DNA from: an uncultured Lachnospiraceae bacterium
GTDB lineage: Bacteria > Bacillota > Clostridia > Lachnospirales > Lachnospiraceae
Assembly: GCA_900551235.1 (NCBI GenBank)
Contig: URUU01000036.1
Coordinates: 1-24,845 of the forward strand
Length of the DNA: 24,845 bases
Direction: 5' to 3'
In this document: positions 23,501 through 24,845 of the stretch, in pieces
How the letters are laid out: each line of letters begins with the position of its first letter
Numbering within the stretch: the stretch's first letter is position 1
Notes under the pieces: generated by a model
Seen by the model: the letters and a program-made list of their open reading frames with translations, nothing else
What the model was told of the DNA's origin: nothing
The model's database searches: none
Translations under genes and position numbers: made by a program

Positions 23501-24083
23501 GGATATCATCCACACGGATCAGATTTGCTCTTTCAGCCTCCAGCTTTTTACAGGCTGCCGCTTTTCTTCTTTTAAATTTAACGATTCCTGCCGCTTCATC
23601 AAAAAGCTCTCTGCGTTCTTCCGGTCTGCCGCTTAGAATCTTATCAATCTGTCCCTGCCCGATGATCGAATATCCTTCTTTTCCGATACCGGTATCATAA
23701 AACAGCTCCTGTATGTCTTTTAACCGGCAGGTTGTTCCATTTAAACGGTATTCGCTCTCGCCGGAGCGGTATACCCGCCTGCTTACCGTCACTTCTTCAT
23801 ATTCGACCGGCAGTTTGTGGTCTGCATTGTCCAGTGTGATCGCAACCGATGCAAATCCCAGTGGTTTGCGGTTTTCCGTACCGGAAAAAATAACATCCTG
23901 CATGTTGGCACCACGAAGCTGTTTCGCGCTCTGCTCTCCAAGCACCCAGCGCACCGCATCTCCTACATTGCTCTTTCCGCTTCCGTTTGGACCTACGATC
24001 CCGGTAATGCCATTGTGAAATTTAAGATCAATCTTGTTTGCAAATGATTTAAATCCCTGTATCTCAAGACTCTTTAAATACAT
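20520..24083 (-). CDS. smc: Chromosome segregation protein SMC
   Basis: SMC organises and segregates the chromosome together with ScpA and ScpB. The 1187-residue protein has the N-terminal head with Walker A GPNGSGKSN (31-39), a long coiled coil to about 500, a hinge at about 510-680, a second coiled coil, and the C-terminal head with signature LSGGEKALTAIALLF and Walker B CLLDEIEAALD. Length and order are typical. The start lies 3 bases after rnc, with AAAGGA in the rnc end as the ribosome binding site. The rnc-smc-ftsY order is the conserved Firmicute arrangement. Confidence 0.98.
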   Translation of the reverse strand: MYLKSLEIQGFKSFANKIDLKFHNGITGIVGPNGSGKSNVGDAVRWVLGEQSAKQLRGANMQDVIFSGTENRKPLGFASVAITLDNADHKLPVEYEEVTVSRRVYRSGESEYRLNGTTCRLKDIQELFYDTGIGKEGYSIIGQGQIDKILSGRPEERRELFDEAAGIVKFKRRKAAACKKLEAERANLIRVDDILSELKRQMEPLKRQAEQAKIYLKKKEELKKADLHMFLLEMERIEKELSETDEKYRIVSEQFQSLKKEYEKEGETYKKQEKDLEALDQMIDQLKEEEKESELFRQQMAGQIGVLKEQIRAAVQQKQQMQERKTVVEEKIFQKETQKQQEEKNLHRWQETGVQTTSEEAEFKLEADATTALLAHLERQIEDGKNEIIHLLNQRASVKGKVQRYDTMQEQVQIRKAEVTNKLLRIGSEDARQSDILSQSRHTYEEVSSKIEKLLELSKEQERQEQNLRQILTEQNQKLERNQSAYHREASRLETLTNLTERYDGYGNSIRRVMEQKTKEPGIVGVVADLIKTDKKYETAIETALGGSIQNIVTEDEDTAKRMIAFLKKNRYGRATFLPLTAVGRKGVPSFREDAKKEPGILGIASELVQTDGRYHALLRYLLGRTLVADHIDHAIAVARKYQYSLRIVTLEGESFSPGGSMTGGAFKNSSNLLGRRREVEELQKRVTALKLDLEKQQQQIDENRRKRNAYREKIVELNENLQKSYVSQNTVRMEIRQIEKRLGESKGELARLRTESAEIDAQLAQIKQEKHLIDEAVLDSEKQEKTIQEQIETWQKEQEMQRITLEKQNSKTESLRLKVAEAKQQEAFAKQNIRRMEQEIQSLKSEQQQIGQKALEQEEQSEKKKAQIQKTEEQIKAEEEKAKERSRDLKRRSEERETKGRIQKTFFARQEEISSQVAGLDKECYRLSSAKEKLEETKDRRISAIWDEYQVTPSEACAWRDESCGSPAQAGKQIAEIKTQIRALGNVNVNAIEDYKEMSERHDFLQNQQEDLVKAEKALEEIIASLDAGMRKQFRENFARIQQEFDKAFRELFGGGKGTLELVEGEDVLEAGIRIISQPPGKKLQNMMQLSGGEKALTAIALLFAIQHLKPSPFCLLDEIEAALDEANVSRYANYLHKLTKNTQFIIITHRRGTMAAADRLYGITMQEKGVSALVSVNLIEEELEQ

Positions 24084-24086
24084 GTC

Positions 24087-24785
24087 TCAGGCATTTCCTT
24101 TCAGTTTGATAATGGCACGGTATGCCGCTTCCTGCTCTGCGGCTTTTTTGGTTCTGCCGGTTCCTTCTCCGAGCGTCTCCTCGCCCACTACCAGACTTAC
24201 CACGAATTTTTTGTCATGATCCGGTCCAATCTCACCAGTCAGGACATACTCAATCTCTTTTCCCTTATAATCACTCTGTACAATCTCCTGCAGAATAGTC
24301 TTGCTATCATAAAAGAGTTTTTTGTGTTCGATATCTTTTAATATAAATTTGTAAATAAACTCCTTTGCATTAGCAAAACCACCATCCAGATAAATCGCAC
24401 CAATCACGCTTTCCATTGCATCGGATGTGATCGAATCGCGATTTCTGCCTCCTGTGCGTTCTTCTCCCTTTCCAAGGAAGAGATACTTTCCCAGGTCGAT
24501 CTCATGCGTACACAGGGCAAGGGTTGGCTCACATACAATGCTGGCACGCAATTTTGTCATCTCCCCCTCTGCCATGTCCGGATAATTGTGGAAAAGATAT
24601 TCGCTGCTTATGATTTCCAGTACCGCATCGCCAAGAAACTCCAGACGTTCGTTGTCTTTCAGTCCCTCATGCCTGTGTTCGTTGGCATAAGAACTGTGCG
24701 TGAGTGCCTGTTTAAAAAGTGCTTTATCACGAAAGACATAGCCTATCTTTTTTTCCAGTTCATTCAAATCTTTTGTGTGCTTCAT
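24087..24785 (-). CDS. rnc: Ribonuclease III
   Basis: RNase III cuts double-stranded RNA in rRNA precursors and regulated mRNAs. The 232-residue product has the signature NERLEFLGD with catalytic E46, E49 and D53, and the second acidic pair D122 and E125 in DAMESVIGAIYLDGG. A C-terminal dsRNA-binding domain ends in GRTKKAAEQEAAYRAI. The ribosome binding site is weak (GGTG before TAAAATG). In the 60 bases upstream to the window edge I see only AT-rich sequence with a small AACTT/AAGTT dyad and no confident promoter; acpP often lies there in relatives, outside this window. Confidence 0.97.
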   Translation of the reverse strand: MKHTKDLNELEKKIGYVFRDKALFKQALTHSSYANEHRHEGLKDNERLEFLGDAVLEIISSEYLFHNYPDMAEGEMTKLRASIVCEPTLALCTHEIDLGKYLFLGKGEERTGGRNRDSITSDAMESVIGAIYLDGGFANAKEFIYKFILKDIEHKKLFYDSKTILQEIVQSDYKGKEIEYVLTGEIGPDHDKKFVVSLVVGEETLGEGTGRTKKAAEQEAAYRAIIKLKGNA

Positions 24786-24845
24786 TTTACACCGTTACTG
24801 AAAACTTATAAAAAGTTATAAACCTTTATGTTTCATTCCTACTTC

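Noticed and set aside
1..24845. CRISPR array, tRNA/rRNA genes, insertion sequence or prophage
   Set aside because: Gaps between genes are short; no regularly spaced repeats, cloverleaf, transposase or phage gene was seen on either strand.

Overview
The window is a densely packed stretch of chromosome in which every supportable gene lies on the minus strand, so the text below runs from the right edge (transcriptionally upstream) to the left edge. Gene content, gene order and Gram-positive signals (AGGAGG-type ribosome binding sites, intrinsic terminators, TTGACA/TATAAT-type promoters) point to a Firmicute. The large secreted GH95 fucosidase, the several type I signal peptidases and the FtsX-type ABC exporter fit a gut Lachnospiraceae (Ruminococcus gnavus/torques, Blautia or Dorea type). 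The genus is inferred, not proven.

Right block (24785 to 18346): rnc, smc, ftsY and ilvA, nearly contiguous. The ilvA terminator is followed by a promoter whose -35 box lies inside the terminator stem. This promoter drives ylxM-ffh-rpsP-khpA (18268 to 16022), covering SRP assembly, ribosomal protein S16 and the KH-domain RNA binder, and ends in an intrinsic terminator.

Middle block (15935 to 11990): a secreted NlpC/P60 protein, rimM, trmD, a secreted C39-like cysteine peptidase and rplS. The rimM-trmD-rplS core is the standard Firmicute translation operon. The two secreted papain-fold proteins are insertions, and the C39 gene is joined to trmD by an ATGA stop/start overlap.

Left-middle block (11832 to 7058): a signal-peptidase-like protein that has lost both catalytic residues, rbgA, two intact signal peptidase I genes in tandem, rnhB, yraN, pgeF and a possible 34-codon gene overlapping the pgeF stop. 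An intrinsic terminator sits between the last lepB and rnhB, with its T-tract touching the rnhB ribosome binding site.

Left accessory block (6926 to 1): an ATPase/permease ABC pair with an extended -10 promoter and a TetR/MarR-like dyad, then a GH95 alpha-L-fucosidase of at least 1238 residues that runs off the left edge. The fucosidase has its own promoter and a 5' UTR dyad.

As a unit, the core supercluster couples translation (S16, L19, RimM, TrmD, RbgA), co-translational export (Ffh, FtsY, YlxM, signal peptidases), and chromosome and RNA maintenance (Smc, RNase III, RNase HII). The embedded cell-wall and secreted proteins are plausible clients of that export route. No gap longer than 300 bases lacks a gene. 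I see no tRNA, rRNA, CRISPR array, insertion sequence or prophage. The most unusual item is the catalytically dead signal peptidase paralogue in the position next to rplS and rbgA.
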